The translations under genes and the position numbers were made by a program. Of a DNA stretch of 64,000 nucleotides, positions 33,756 through 43,700 are shown piece by piece. Position 1 is the stretch's first letter, and every line of letters starts with the position of its first letter. The notes under the pieces were generated by a model. That model did not search any database, was not told where the DNA came from, and saw only the letters and a list, made by a program, of their open reading frames with translations. This stretch comes from Saccharopolyspora oryzae. Its GTDB lineage: Bacteria > Actinomycetota > Actinomycetes > Mycobacteriales > Pseudonocardiaceae. The stretch is from the NCBI RefSeq assembly GCF_027853915.1, contig NZ_JAQGLA010000034.1, positions 1-64,000 on the forward strand. The letters are read 5' to 3'.

Positions 33756-33796
33756 CGAAAAAGGCCGCTCACCTCGCGTACAGAGGTGAACGGCCC
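33756..33796 (-). terminator. Rho-independent terminator after ctaB
   Basis: A 13-bp stem (GGCCGTTCACCTC with near-perfect complement), 7-nt loop and a TTTTT run on the minus strand. It lies ~30 bp beyond the ctaB stop and also faces the amidohydrolase gene. Confidence 0.85.
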
Positions 33797-33825
33797 GTTC
33801 GCTTTCGCCGCTTCGCGGCGGGGGC

Positions 33826-34770
33826 TCAGCCCAGCACCGGGAGACCGACCGCCGCGTCGACCGCGATGGCCACGAAGAGCAGGGCCAGGTACGAGTTCGA
33901 CAGGTGGAAGAGCTTCATCGGGTTGACGGCCTTGCCGTTGCGCACCGCGGTGTGCAGCCGCTGCGCGACGATCAGGAACGCCGCTCCGGCCAGCACCGCG
34001 AAGGCCACGTAGACCCAGCTGGTCACCGGGACCAGCAGCAGCGTGCAGCCCACCGTCGCCCAGCTGTAGGCCAGGATGCGGGCCGACACCTGGCGGGTGG
34101 TGGCCACCACCGGCAGCATCGGCACCCCGGCGCGGGCGTAGTCGTCCTTGTACTTCATGGCCAGCGACCAGAAGTGCGGCGGCGTCCACAGGAACACCAC
34201 GCCGAACATCACCAGCGCGGGCCACTCCACCTTGCCGGTGACCGCGGCCCAGCCGACCACCACCGGCATGCAGCCCGCAGCGCCGCCCCACACGATGTTC
34301 TGCGAGGTCCGGCGCTTGAGCACCAGGGTGTAGACGAAGACGTAGAACAGGATCGCGCTGGTGGCCAGCACCGCGGCCAGCAGGTTCGCACCCGCCCACA
34401 GCACGGCGAAGGACACCACGCCGAGCACGATGCCGAAGATCAGCGCGTTGCGGCGCGGCACTTCGTAGCGCACCAGCGGGCGCTTCTTGGTCCGGTGCAT
34501 CACCGCGTCGATGTCGGAGTCCGCGACGCAGTTGAGCGCGTTGGCGCTACCGGCGGACATGGCGCCGCCGACCAGCGTCACGATCACCAGCCACGGCGAC
34601 GGGATGCCGCGCTGCGCGAGGAACATAGCGGGGACCGTGGTGACCAGCAGCAGCTCGATGACGCGCGGCTTGGTCAGCGCGAAGTAGGCGGCGACGACAC
34701 CGCGCCGGCGCCCGGCAGCGGGTGCGGCGGCTTCAGCGGATGCCGAGGCGGACTCGTGGGTTGCTGTCAT
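33826..34770 (-). CDS. ctaB: Protoheme IX farnesyltransferase (heme O synthase)
   Basis: 314 aa with about nine membrane helices. The UbiA-type prenyl-diphosphate site is visible ([20 protein letters not shown]), as is the second Asp motif region ([16 protein letters not shown]). It converts heme B to heme O for terminal oxidases. The start at 34770 overlaps the stop of the upstream DUF3817 gene by 4 nt. A strong terminator follows. Length and motifs are normal. Confidence 0.96.
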   Translation of the reverse strand: MTATHESASASAEAAAPAAGRRRGVVAAYFALTKPRVIELLLVTTVPAMFLAQRGIPSPWLVIVTLVGGAMSAGSANALNCVADSDIDAVMHRTKKRPLVRYEVPRRNALIFGIVLGVVSFAVLWAGANLLAAVLATSAILFYVFVYTLVLKRRTSQNIVWGGAAGCMPVVVGWAAVTGKVEWPALVMFGVVFLWTPPHFWSLAMKYKDDYARAGVPMLPVVATTRQVSARILAYSWATVGCTLLLVPVTSWVYVAFAVLAGAAFLIVAQRLHTAVRNGKAVNPMKLFHLSNSYLALLFVAIAVDAAVGLPVLG

Positions 34771-35162
34771 GAGGCCGGCGATTCCTCCGCGGTCCGGGTG
34801 TGCGGCTCGGTCAACGGCTTGCCCGCCATCCGCAGCTCGTGCCAGTGCGTCACCTTGCGCTCGGCGACGAACGCACCGAACGGGATGGTGCCGGCCAGCA
34901 GCACCAGCAGCATGCGGCCGATCGGGACGCGCAGCTGGGTCGTGGCGACGACGGCGACGAGCAGGTACACCATGTACAGCCAGCCGTGCGCGACACCGAT
35001 CCGGAAGGTCCAGTCGGTCCCGAGCTGCTGGGTCGAGGTGCCCTCTTCCCACAACCCGGCGTAGTGCCCGTACTTGAGCACCATCGCGGCGCACAGGAGG
35101 ATCAACAGCACCGCGGTGACGTACGCCATGATCCGGTAGAAGATCAGCACACCAGGCTTCAC
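34767..35162 (-). CDS. DUF3817 membrane protein
   Basis: 131 aa with three to four membrane helices ([56 protein letters not shown]). The [12 protein letters not shown] and [10 protein letters not shown] elements match DUF3817, which is common next to ctaA/ctaB in actinobacteria. GTG at 35162 follows GAGGG. It is coupled to ctaB by an ATGA overlap, so a role in heme or oxidase assembly is likely but unproven. Confidence 0.88.
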   Translation of the reverse strand: MKPGVLIFYRIMAYVTAVLLILLCAAMVLKYGHYAGLWEEGTSTQQLGTDWTFRIGVAHGWLYMVYLLVAVVATTQLRVPIGRMLLVLLAGTIPFGAFVAERKVTHWHELRMAGKPLTEPHTRTAEESPAS

Positions 35163-35377
35163 GCCAATCCCTCAATCCCGCCTCGTGCCTAGAAAGAACG
35201 GTGTCAACAGACCGTACGCCACGCGAAACCAACGCCTGCGCCGGACCTCGACCCGAGTGGCCCCGCACACCATGCGCGAGCCCCTATGACCGGTTTGCTC
35301 GCCGATGCACCCGCCGCAAACCCGCCCCACCAGGATTCCAGTGGCCCGGACTCATCCTCGACCAGCCCATTTCCGCA

Positions 35378-35439
35378 GGTCAGAGCCCGTGAGCACTTTG
35401 AGTTGCTATAGCACCCCAAAGTACTCACGGGCTCTGACC
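35378..35439. repeat. Dispersed palindrome family A, copy 4
   Basis: A 62-nt inverted repeat. The outer arms GGTCAGAGCCCGTGAG and complement are perfect, with a few inner mismatches. It lies 18 bp beyond the stop of the LLM flavin-enzyme gene. The rest of the 294-bp gap up to the DUF3817 gene shows nothing else. Confidence 0.92.
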
Positions 35440-35456
35440 AGGCCGAACAGCTGGGG

Positions 35457-36551
35457 TCAGATCATCCGGTAGGCCTTGGCGACCAGCTCGAACGAGTTCA
35501 GCTTGGTGTCGCGGTCGGGCACGTTGGCGGTCAGCATCAGCTCCTGCACACCGGTGCGCTCGCGCAGCTCGTCCAGGCCCCCGCGGACCGTCTCCGGCGA
35601 GCCGTAGACCGCGTCCTCCAGCCAGCTGTCGACGAAGCTCTGCTCCAGCTCCGTGTAGGCGTACTCGCGCGCCTCCTGCCGGGTCGGCTGCTTGCCGGGC
35701 ATGCCGCGGCGCAGCCGGAGCATGCTCAGCGCGATCGGGCGGACGATGTCCAGCGCTTCCTCGTCGGTGTCGGCGGCCACCGCCTGGACCCCGATCAGCG
35801 CGTACGGCTCGTCGAGCACCGAGGACGGCTGGAAGGACCGCCGGTACAGCTCCAGCGCGGGCAGCGTGTTCTGCGCGCTGAAGTGGTGCGCGAAGGCGAA
35901 CGGCAGGCCGAGCTGACCGGCCAGCTGCGCGCTGAACCCGCTGGAACCGAGCAGCCAGACCGGCGGCACCGGCCCGTTCGGGACGGACTGGATCGCCGCG
36001 TAGGGGTGGTCGATCGGGAAGTCGTCGCCGAGGAAGGCCAGCAGCTCGCCGAGCTGCTGCGGGAAGTCGTCGGCGGACAGCGGACCGCTGGTGCGCCGCA
36101 GGGCGCGGGCGGTGGCCTGGTCGGTGCCGGGAGCGCGGCCGATGCCGAGGTCGATGCGCCCGGGGTGCAGCGCCTCCAGCGTGCCGAACTGCTCGGCGAC
36201 GACCAGCGGCGCGTGGTTGGGCAGCATCACGCCGCCCGATCCCAGCCGCAGGGTGCTGGTGTGCGCGGCGAGGTGGGCGATCACGACGGCCGGAGCGGAG
36301 CTGGCGATGCCGGGCATGCCGTGGTGCTCGGCGAGCCACATCCGCTGGAAGCCCCACTCCTCGACCCGGCGGGCCAGTTCGGTGGTGGTGCTCAGCGCGT
36401 CGGAGGCGCTGTGCTGCACGCCGACGGTGGACAGGTCGAGCACCGACAGCGGCACCGGCGAGTCACCGCGCGCAACGCCCCTGATCTGATCGGCCTGGTC
36501 AGCGGTCGCGCTACCGCCCTCGGCGCGCTCCGGAGTCGCATTGGTGTCCAT
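35457..36551 (-). CDS. Luciferase-like (LLM) flavin-dependent monooxygenase
   Basis: 364 aa. The TIM-barrel luciferase pattern is clear: LSVLDLSTVGVQHSASDAL at the N-terminus, WLAEHHGMPGIASSAPAV, LRLGSGGVMLPNHAPLVVAEQFG and HPGRIDLGIGRAPGTD, followed by GSSGFSAQLAGQLGLPFAFAHHF. This is the MsnO8-like subgroup, using reduced F420 or FMN. ATG at 36551 is chosen for position; its ribosome site is weak and the frame opens at 36590. The substrate is unknown. It ends at a family A palindrome and does not appear to belong to the siderophore locus next door. Confidence 0.88.
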   Translation of the reverse strand: MDTNATPERAEGGSATADQADQIRGVARGDSPVPLSVLDLSTVGVQHSASDALSTTTELARRVEEWGFQRMWLAEHHGMPGIASSAPAVVIAHLAAHTSTLRLGSGGVMLPNHAPLVVAEQFGTLEALHPGRIDLGIGRAPGTDQATARALRRTSGPLSADDFPQQLGELLAFLGDDFPIDHPYAAIQSVPNGPVPPVWLLGSSGFSAQLAGQLGLPFAFAHHFSAQNTLPALELYRRSFQPSSVLDEPYALIGVQAVAADTDEEALDIVRPIALSMLRLRRGMPGKQPTRQEAREYAYTELEQSFVDSWLEDAVYGSPETVRGGLDELRERTGVQELMLTANVPDRDTKLNSFELVAKAYRMI

Positions 36552-36720
36552 CTCAACGTCCAACCACCCGACCCCGCACCTTGTTCCCACCTGTGCCCGC
36601 GGTTACAACCGGTCCAGAACTCCCGAATTCGGCGAAACCCCCGCTCTTCAACCCAAAAATCCCTCGGAAATCCCATCCCCGATTCCCCGCATCCCCCACC
36701 CGACACGCCGCCGGAGAACT

Positions 36721-36781
36721 GCAGTTTCAATTGAAACTGTGATCCGCCGTGGCTGGGATCCGCAGTTTCAATTGAAACTGC
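36721..36781. repeat. Dispersed repeat family C, copy 2 (paired palindromes)
   Basis: Palindromes at 36721-36740 (last base changed) and 36762-36781 (perfect) flank a 21-bp spacer nearly identical to that at 24854-24874. It lies 59 bp beyond the stop of the N-hydroxylase gene. The remaining ~230 bp of the gap show no gene. Confidence 0.92.
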
Positions 36782-36839
36782 AGTTTCGACTTGACACGGA
36801 CGGCGCAGGGGAATAATGCGAACGGAGCCCCGAACTGGA

Positions 36840-38156
36840 TCAGGCGTAGGTGACGGCCTTGTCCGGTTGAGCGGTCTTCGGGCGGGATCGGCGGGTGAGG
36901 ATCGAGTCGCGGATCTCGCCGGCTCGGACCGCTCCGTTGGACAGCAGCGACGACGTCAGGCCGTGGGTGTGCTCGGTCCCGCCCTGGAGGTAGATGCCGC
37001 CGGGGAGGTCCGCCGTGGTGCGCAGCCGGTAGTCGCGCTCCACCTGGAGGCGCCCGTGCTCGTCGCGCTCGCAGTCCTGCGCGGTGTCGCCGAGCAGCGG
37101 GAACGGGTCGCGGGGGCGGCATCCGGTCGCGTACACCAGCAGATCGGCGGCGAGTTCCGCGCGCTCCCCCGACGGCAGGAACTCGACGGTCACCGCCACC
37201 CCGTCGTCGCCGGCCACGACGTCGCGCACGCGGGAGGCGTTGAGGATCCGCAGCCGCTCCTCGCCGCGCACCTTCTCCTGGTAGGAGCGGGCGTAGAGGT
37301 CTTCGATCAGGTCCAGGTCGACCACCGAGTAGTTGGTGTTGCGGTGGTAGTCCAGCAGTTCGCGGCGGACCTCGGGCGAGGCGGTGTGGAAGTCGTCGAC
37401 CGCCTGCGGGTCGAAGATCCGGTTGGCGAACGGGCTGTCGTCGGCCGGGCTGTAGCCGTACCGGCTGAACACCGCGCACACCTCGGCCGCCGGGAACGTC
37501 CGGTGCAGGTACTCGGTGACCTCCGCAGCGCTCTGGCCGGCTCCGACGACCACGCATCGACGCGGTGGCTCGGTCAGCTCGTCGACGCGGTGCAGCAGGT
37601 CGAGGTTGTGCCACACGCGCTCTCCGCGCTCCGCTCCGTCCGGCAGGCTCGCCTCCAATCCGACCGCGAGCACGACGTTGCGGGCCCGGTGCAGCTCCAG
37701 CTGCCCGCCGACGCGGACCACCACTTCGAAGAGCTCGCCGGAGCGGTGCAGTTCGACGACTTCCGCGTCGTAGCGCACCGCTTCGGCCACGCGCTCCGCC
37801 GCCCACTCCAGGTAGTCGTGGTACTCGACGCGGGTCGGGAACATCGTCTTGTGGTTGATGAAGTCGACCAGCCGCTGCTTGTCGTGCAGGTAGCTCAGGA
37901 AGGAGAAGTCGCTGGCCGGGTTGCGCATGGTGACCAGGTCCTTGAGGAACGACACCTGCATGGTGGCGCCGTCGATCAGCATCCCCTGGTGCCACCCGAA
38001 TTCGGGCTTGCGCTCGAAGAAGACCCCGGTGAGCCGGTCGGCGGCGGGCGCGGTGCGGTTGTGCTCCTCCAGCGCGATCGCCAGCGCCAGGTTGGACGGT
38101 CCGAAACCGATCCCCAGGACGTCGTGGACTTCTTCCTCGCTCGGTACGGCAGACAC
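36840..38156 (-). CDS. L-ornithine/L-lysine N-monooxygenase (siderophore hydroxylase)
   Basis: 438 aa. FAD motif LGIGFGPSNLALAIAL, substrate region FGWHQGMLIDGATMQVSFLKDLVTMRNP, NADPH motif VVGAGQSAAEVTEYL and the C-terminal ATGCRPRDPFPLL are those of the SidA/PvdA/IucD family. It N-hydroxylates the side-chain amine of ornithine or lysine, the first step toward a hydroxamate. GTG at 38156 follows GAGGGG; the longer frame to 38204 is less likely. It lies 91 bp downstream of the siderophore-interacting protein gene and is probably controlled by the iron box at 39114. Confidence 0.95.
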   Translation of the reverse strand: MSAVPSEEEVHDVLGIGFGPSNLALAIALEEHNRTAPAADRLTGVFFERKPEFGWHQGMLIDGATMQVSFLKDLVTMRNPASDFSFLSYLHDKQRLVDFINHKTMFPTRVEYHDYLEWAAERVAEAVRYDAEVVELHRSGELFEVVVRVGGQLELHRARNVVLAVGLEASLPDGAERGERVWHNLDLLHRVDELTEPPRRCVVVGAGQSAAEVTEYLHRTFPAAEVCAVFSRYGYSPADDSPFANRIFDPQAVDDFHTASPEVRRELLDYHRNTNYSVVDLDLIEDLYARSYQEKVRGEERLRILNASRVRDVVAGDDGVAVTVEFLPSGERAELAADLLVYATGCRPRDPFPLLGDTAQDCERDEHGRLQVERDYRLRTTADLPGGIYLQGGTEHTHGLTSSLLSNGAVRAGEIRDSILTRRSRPKTAQPDKAVTYA

Positions 38157-38247
38157 GTTGTCCCCTCGCCTCGCTGGTGCCCGTTCGCGGGCACGCGGAT
38201 TCACCGGCGCGAATCGAGCGTTCGCGCCGGACCCCGGTCCACGTCCG

Positions 38248-39075
38248 TCAGTCCCGGTCGTGGTTGTGCTTGTCGTGGTATTCGGTTTCGGCCAGCCCGT
38301 ACTTCCAGTAGCCGATGGCGAGCACGGACTTCGCGTCCATGCCGCGGTCGTTGCGCAGGTGGCGGCGGATGCCGCGGACGATGCCGGACTCCCCGGCGAC
38401 CCACGCGGACACGTCCACGTCGGCGGGCACGTCCAGCTGCTGCACGGCGTCGACCAGTTGCTGCGAGCGCCCGGCCGGGACGCCGTCGCGGTGCAACCAG
38501 GTCCACCGCAGGTCCGGCGGGCACGAGACGTGCTGCTGCTCGGTGGCGCCGCCGATCTCGACGAGCACCTGGCCGCGCGCGGTGGGCGGCAGGCCCTCGA
38601 CGATGCTGGAGATCGCCGGCAGCGCGGTCTCGTCGCCGACCAGCAGGTAGTAGTCGGCGGCCCGGCAGATCTTGCCGCCGGGTCCCATCACGCCGAGGTG
38701 GTCGCCGGGCCGGGCGTTGCGCGCCCAGTTGGAGGCCACGCCGTGCTCGCCGTGCATCACGAAGTCGACGTCGAGCTCGCCGCGGGCCTCGTCGTAGCGG
38801 CGGACGGTGTAGGTGCGCATGGTCGGGCGCTCGTGCAGTTCGGGCCAGCGGTAGCGGCCGGTCTCCTCGTCCAGCGTCGGCAGCACCGGCCGCCGCTGGC
38901 CCTGCTGCGGCACGAAGACCTTGATGTTCGGACCGCTGTGCTGATCCAGGAAGCCTTCGAGCTCTTCACCGCCGAGGGTCACCCGCCGCATCGAGGGGCT
39001 CAGCTCAGCGGTGCGCAGCACCTGGAGATTGCGCGCTGGGGGCCGGCTGTGCCGGACTCGGTCCGCGGTACCCAT
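38248..39075 (-). CDS. Siderophore-interacting protein (ferric-siderophore reductase, ViuB/SIP family)
   Basis: 275 aa. The FAD-binding barrel RTYTVRRYDEARGELDVDFVMHGEHGVASNWARNARPGD, with RxYT and the HG..GVASNWA loop, is the SIP signature. The C-terminal NAD(P)-binding half has YLLVGDETALPAI and WVAGESGIVRGIRRHLRNDRG. It would reduce and release iron from the imported siderophore in the cytoplasm. An iron box lies 39-57 bp before the start. It leads a two-gene unit with the N-hydroxylase. Confidence 0.95.
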   Translation of the reverse strand: MGTADRVRHSRPPARNLQVLRTAELSPSMRRVTLGGEELEGFLDQHSGPNIKVFVPQQGQRRPVLPTLDEETGRYRWPELHERPTMRTYTVRRYDEARGELDVDFVMHGEHGVASNWARNARPGDHLGVMGPGGKICRAADYYLLVGDETALPAISSIVEGLPPTARGQVLVEIGGATEQQHVSCPPDLRWTWLHRDGVPAGRSQQLVDAVQQLDVPADVDVSAWVAGESGIVRGIRRHLRNDRGMDAKSVLAIGYWKYGLAETEYHDKHNHDRD

Positions 39076-39113
39076 CGACCATGCGTTCCTTCCTGTCCAC
39101 CAACGATCATGTC

Positions 39114-39132
39114 AGTTAAGGCAAGCCTAACC
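39114..39132 (-). promoter_or_regulatory. Iron box (IdeR/DmdR-type operator) before the reductase gene
   Basis: AGTTAAGGCAAGCCTAACC resembles the 19-bp actinobacterial iron-box consensus (TTAGGTTAGGCTAACCTAA), with a good right half. It lies just upstream of the reductase-hydroxylase unit. Confidence 0.65.
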
Positions 39133-39173
39133 ATAGATCCACCGATTGTCTTCCCCCCGGTGGCTCAGATCTC

Positions 39174-40553
39174 TCAGCGCGCTACCGCAACCGGCTGCCT
39201 CTCGGGTGCTTTTTCCTTGATGCGCAACGCAAGCACCATCCCGACCAGCGCGAACCCGGCCGACACGAACATCGCCAGGTGGTAGCCGTCCAAGCCCGGC
39301 GAACCGGCCAGCACGCAGGCGGTGAGCGCCACGCCGAGCGCGGAACCGACCTGCCGCTGCACGTTGAACAGCGTCGAGGCGCCCCCGGTGGCGGACTTGC
39401 TGATCGTGGCGAAGGCGACGACCTGCAGCTCCGCGGAGGCCGCGCCGACGAAGAACCCGGTCAGCAGCTGCACGAACGCGGCGAACCAGAAGTCCCCCGC
39501 GCTGATCGCGTTGAGCAGCGCGAACGAGATCGCCGCGCCGAGCATCGCGGTGGCGATCACCCGGCGCGCGCCGAACCTGCGGTGCGCCCAGCCGACCAGC
39601 TGGGAGGCGATCATCAGCCCGACCGCCTTCGGCAGCGTCACCAGCCCGGTCTCCCAGGCCGACGCGCCCAATCCTTGCTGGAACAGCAGCGTGAATCCGT
39701 AGAGCGTGCCGAGGAATCCGGCCACGCACGCGAACAGGATCAGGCTCGCGCGGCGGAACGAGGAGTCGCCGAGCAGCCGCAGGTCCAGCATCGGTTCTCG
39801 GGCCCGCAGCTGGGTTTTGACCAGCAGCGCCAGGCAGATCACCCCGGCGAGCCCGGCACCCCAGACGTGCGGCGAGCCGAGTCCGCTCCCCGCCACCGAT
39901 TCCAGCGCGTACATCACCAGTCCGAGCCCGGGTGCGGCCAACGCGAAACCGAGCACGTCGAACCGCTTCTCGCGGGCCTCGACGTGCTCGACCAGCCGCA
40001 GCGCGCCGAACAGCAACGCCAGCGCGCCGACCGGCACGTTGACGTAGAAACCCCAGCGCCAGGTGAGGTTCTCGACGAAGAACCCGCCGAGGACTGGTCC
40101 GAGCGCGGGCGCCACCGCGGTCGGCAGCAGCAGCACCCGGGACAGCCGGATCCGCTGTTCCGGCGGGTAGGCGCGGAACAGCATCGTCAGCGCGACCGGG
40201 CTCATCACCCCGCCGCCCGCGCCCTGCAGCACCCGCGCGAGGGTCAGCTGGGTCAGGTCCCCGGCCAGCCCGCACAACGCCGATGCCAGCACGAACACGC
40301 CGAAGGCGCCGAGGAAGACCCGCTTGGTGCCGAACCGGTCGCCGAGCCAACCGGACACCGGGATGCACACCGCGAGGCTGACCAGGTACCCGACGTTGAC
40401 CGCCGAAGTCGCGCTGGCCGGTACCGAGAACTCACCGGCGATGGCCGGCAGCGCGACGTTGACGATGGTCGCGTCCATGCCGTTCATGAACATCGCCGCG
40501 ACGTAGCAGATGCAGACCGCCGCCTGCGGGCTCACCTGGCGGAGCGCGGTCAT
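39174..40553 (-). CDS. MFS exporter, DHA2/EmrB-QacA type (probable siderophore exporter)
   Basis: 459 aa with about 14 membrane helices. MFS motifs are MNGMDATIVNVALPAIAGEF, GWLGDRFGTKRVFLGAF and the motif C region VLLLPTAVAPALGPVLGGFFVENLTWRWGFYVNVP. The ATG at 40553 overlaps the MbtH stop by one base (TGATG), so it is translated with the NRPS operon. Export of the siderophore follows from context, not from sequence. The frame opening at 40670 runs through mbtH and is rejected. Confidence 0.9.
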   Translation of the reverse strand: MTALRQVSPQAAVCICYVAAMFMNGMDATIVNVALPAIAGEFSVPASATSAVNVGYLVSLAVCIPVSGWLGDRFGTKRVFLGAFGVFVLASALCGLAGDLTQLTLARVLQGAGGGVMSPVALTMLFRAYPPEQRIRLSRVLLLPTAVAPALGPVLGGFFVENLTWRWGFYVNVPVGALALLFGALRLVEHVEAREKRFDVLGFALAAPGLGLVMYALESVAGSGLGSPHVWGAGLAGVICLALLVKTQLRAREPMLDLRLLGDSSFRRASLILFACVAGFLGTLYGFTLLFQQGLGASAWETGLVTLPKAVGLMIASQLVGWAHRRFGARRVIATAMLGAAISFALLNAISAGDFWFAAFVQLLTGFFVGAASAELQVVAFATISKSATGGASTLFNVQRQVGSALGVALTACVLAGSPGLDGYHLAMFVSAGFALVGMVLALRIKEKAPERQPVAVAR

Positions 40554-40741
40554 CAGCGCGCGGGCCGCATGTCGGTCCAGTTCACCTCGATGTGGTCCAC
40601 GCAGGACTCCCGGTCGGCCGGGCCGTGCGCGACGCTCCACCCGGCGGGCACCGCGATCGCGCTCGGCCACAGCGAGTACTGGTCCTGATCGTTGATCAGC
40701 GCGTAGTACTCCGCGGCCGGGTCCTCGAACGGATTACTCAT
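40553..40741 (-). CDS. MbtH-like NRPS accessory protein
   Basis: 62 aa. The whole family pattern is present: NPFEDP, YYALINDQDQYSLWPS, VPAGWSVAHGPADRESC and VNWTDMRP, including the conserved Trp residues that contact the adenylation domain. MbtH proteins bind and stabilise NRPS adenylation domains. It starts 36 bp after the NRPS stop codon and ends within the exporter start. Confidence 0.97.
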   Translation of the reverse strand: MSNPFEDPAAEYYALINDQDQYSLWPSAIAVPAGWSVAHGPADRESCVDHIEVNWTDMRPAR

Positions 40742-40777
40742 CGTCGTGCTCCTCCAGTGTCACCTGAACACCCCGCC

Positions 40778-43700
40778 TCACCGGTCCACCTCGCCGAGCT
40801 CGCGCTCGACGACCGCGGCGATCTCGGCGAGCGGTCCGGGTTGGGTCATGTCCTTGTGCTCGCAGGCGATGTCGTGGTTGCGCACCTCGCCGTCGACGTA
40901 GGGCTGCCACATCTGGGCGGTCAGCGACTCCTTCGCCGGGTTGACGGTGGCGTAGAAGAACAGGACGTCGCCGCGGAACTTGTCGTGGTCGGCCTCGTTC
41001 TCCAGCACCGCGCAGTTGGCGAAGTTGTCGATGATCGCGGTGATGCTGTGCGGTTCCAGGTTGGCCAGCGCACTGCCCTCCGCGGACAGGATCGCCAGCA
41101 CGCCTTCCCTGGTCAGCGAGTCGCCGTCGATGGCGGCCAGGTCGTAGCCGGCCATGTAGAGCAGGGCCTTGAGCGCTTCGGTCTCGGTCGGCAGCTCGTC
41201 CCACACGTCCTTCGGGTAGGAGTCGAGCATGCACAGGAACCGCACTTCCTCGCCCTGCTGCTGCAGCTGGGTGCTCATCTCGTGCGCGACCACGCCGCCG
41301 AAGGACCAGCCGAGGAAGTAGTACGGCCCGCGCGGCTGGATCTGGCGGATGTGCTCGAGGTACTCGGCGGCCATCTCGCTCAGGCTCGCCGCGACGGGCT
41401 GCGGTTCGGCGAGCCCGCGCGACTGGATCCCGTAGATCGGCCGCTCGTCGTCGATGTGCTTGAGCAGCCCCGAGAACGGCCACGCCAGCCCGGCCGCGGG
41501 GTGCACGCAGAACAGCGGTGGTTTGCTGCCTTCGGTGCGCAGCGGCAGCAAGATCTCCAGCGCGTCCCGACCGCCACCGCTGTGCAGCCGCTCCGCGAGC
41601 CCGGCCACGGTCGGCGCCGCGAACAGGCTTCCGACGTTGACCCGCACGCCCAGCGCGTCGCGGATGCGGCCGATCAGCTTGGCCGCCAGCAGGGAATGCC
41701 CGCCGAGGTCGAAGAAGCTGTCCTCGACGCCGACCCGCGGCAGCCCGAGCACCTCGGCGAAGAGCCCGCAGAGAATCTCCTCGGCGGGGTTGCGCGGCAT
41801 CGCGTTGCCCACCGATTCGCCCAGGTCCGGCGCGGGAAGCGCGCGGCGGTCGAGCTTGCCGTTGGGCATCAGCGGCAGCGCGTCGACGAACACGACGGCG
41901 GCCGGGACCATGTAGTCCGGCAGCGCATCGGCAACGTGCCGGCGCAGCTCGCCGGCATCACCGCCGCCCACCGCGTAGGCCACCAGCCGCTTGTCGCCGG
42001 GGGTGTCCTCGCGCACCACCGCCGCGACCTGCGCGACGTCCGGGTGCTGGGCGAGCACCGCCTCGACCTCGCCGAGCTCGATGCGGAATCCGCGGACCTT
42101 GACCTGGTCGTCGGCCCGACCCGCGAAGTCCAGCGTCCCGTCGGAGCGCCAGCGCACCAGATCTCCGGTGCGGTACATGCGGGAACCGGCCGGCCCGAAC
42201 GGATCCGCGACGAAGCGCTCGGCGGTCAGGCCGGGCCGGTTGAGGTAGCCGCGCGCCAGGCCGAGGCCGGAGACGTAGAGCTCGCCGACGACACCGGGCG
42301 GAGTCGGTTGCAGCTGCTCGTCGAGCACGTAGAGCCGGGCACCGGGGTCGGGCACGCCGATCGGCACCGAACTGCCCACCGCGTCCGGATCGCAGTCCCA
42401 CAGCGTGGAGTTCACCGTCGCCTCGGTGGGGCCGTAGCAGTTGAGCATCTTCCGGCCGCGCGCCCAGCGGAGCACCAGGTCGGACGGCACCTTCTCGGCC
42501 CCGCACAACAGGGTCGCGTTCGGCGGGAGCTCGGTGTCGGCCGGGAACATGCCCATCATCGACGGCCCGATCGCCAGGTGCGTGACCTGGTGGCGGCGGG
42601 CGTACTCGGCCAGCGGTTCGCCGGGCACGCGCCGATCGGCGGGCACCACGACCAGCGTGCCGCCGCTGAGCAGCCCCATGCACATCTCCCAGAACGCCAC
42701 GTCGAAGCTCGGCGAGGCGAACTGCAGCACCCGGCTGTCGGCGGTGATGCCGACCCGCTCGGTCTGGGTGGCCAGCAGCTTGGCGATGCCGCGGTGCGGC
42801 ACCACGACGCCCTTCGGCGTGCCGGTGGAGCCCGAGGTGTAGATGACGTACGCGGCGTCGTCGAGCCGCGGAGTCGGCAGCTGCCAGCTGCCTTCCGGAC
42901 GATCGTTGCAGCTCAGCAGGGCTGTCGGCAGTTCGGCGCCGAGGTCGTCGGTGAGCACCAGGCGCGGCTCGGCGTCCTCGACCATGTGCCGCAACCGCTC
43001 CACCGGGTACTCCGGATCCAGCGCCAGGTACGCGGCCCCGGCGCGCATCGCGGCCAGCAGCCCGATGATCAGTTCGGCCGAGCGCGGCAGCAGCACGCCG
43101 ACGATGTCGCCCGGCCCGACGCCGTGCTCGACCAGCAGCCGCGCCTGCTCGGTGACCCGCCGGTCCAATTCGCGGTAGCTGAGCTCGACGTCCTCGAAGA
43201 TCAGCGCGGTCTTGTCCGGCTCGCGCTCGGCGGCGCGCGCGAACAGCTCGGGGAACGTCCCGGCCGGTTCGACCGCGCCGACCGCATCGCCCCAGGCCAG
43301 AACCCGCTGCCGCTCCTGCGGGCCCAGCACGTCCAGGCGGCTGATCGGCTTCGCGGGGTCGGCCACCGCTGCGGCCAGCAGCCGGACGAAGCGCGCGGCC
43401 AGGTCGTCGACGGTCTGGCGGGTGAACAGGTCGGTGCTGTACTGCACCAGCCCGTCGACCCCGCCATCAGCGCGTTCGCTGAGGCTGAACGCCAGGTCGA
43501 ACTTCGCCGCACCGGCATCCGCGGTGTCCACAGTGGTCGTCAAACCGGGCAGGTCCGCGGTGACGGCGTCGGTGGCGCCCCAGAAGGCGAGCATCACCTG
43601 GAACAGCGGGTGCCGGGCCAGCGAACGCGCCGGGTTGAGCGCCTCCGCGAGCCGTTCGAAGGGCAGCTCGGCGTTGTCGAAGGCGGCCAGGTCGGTCTGC

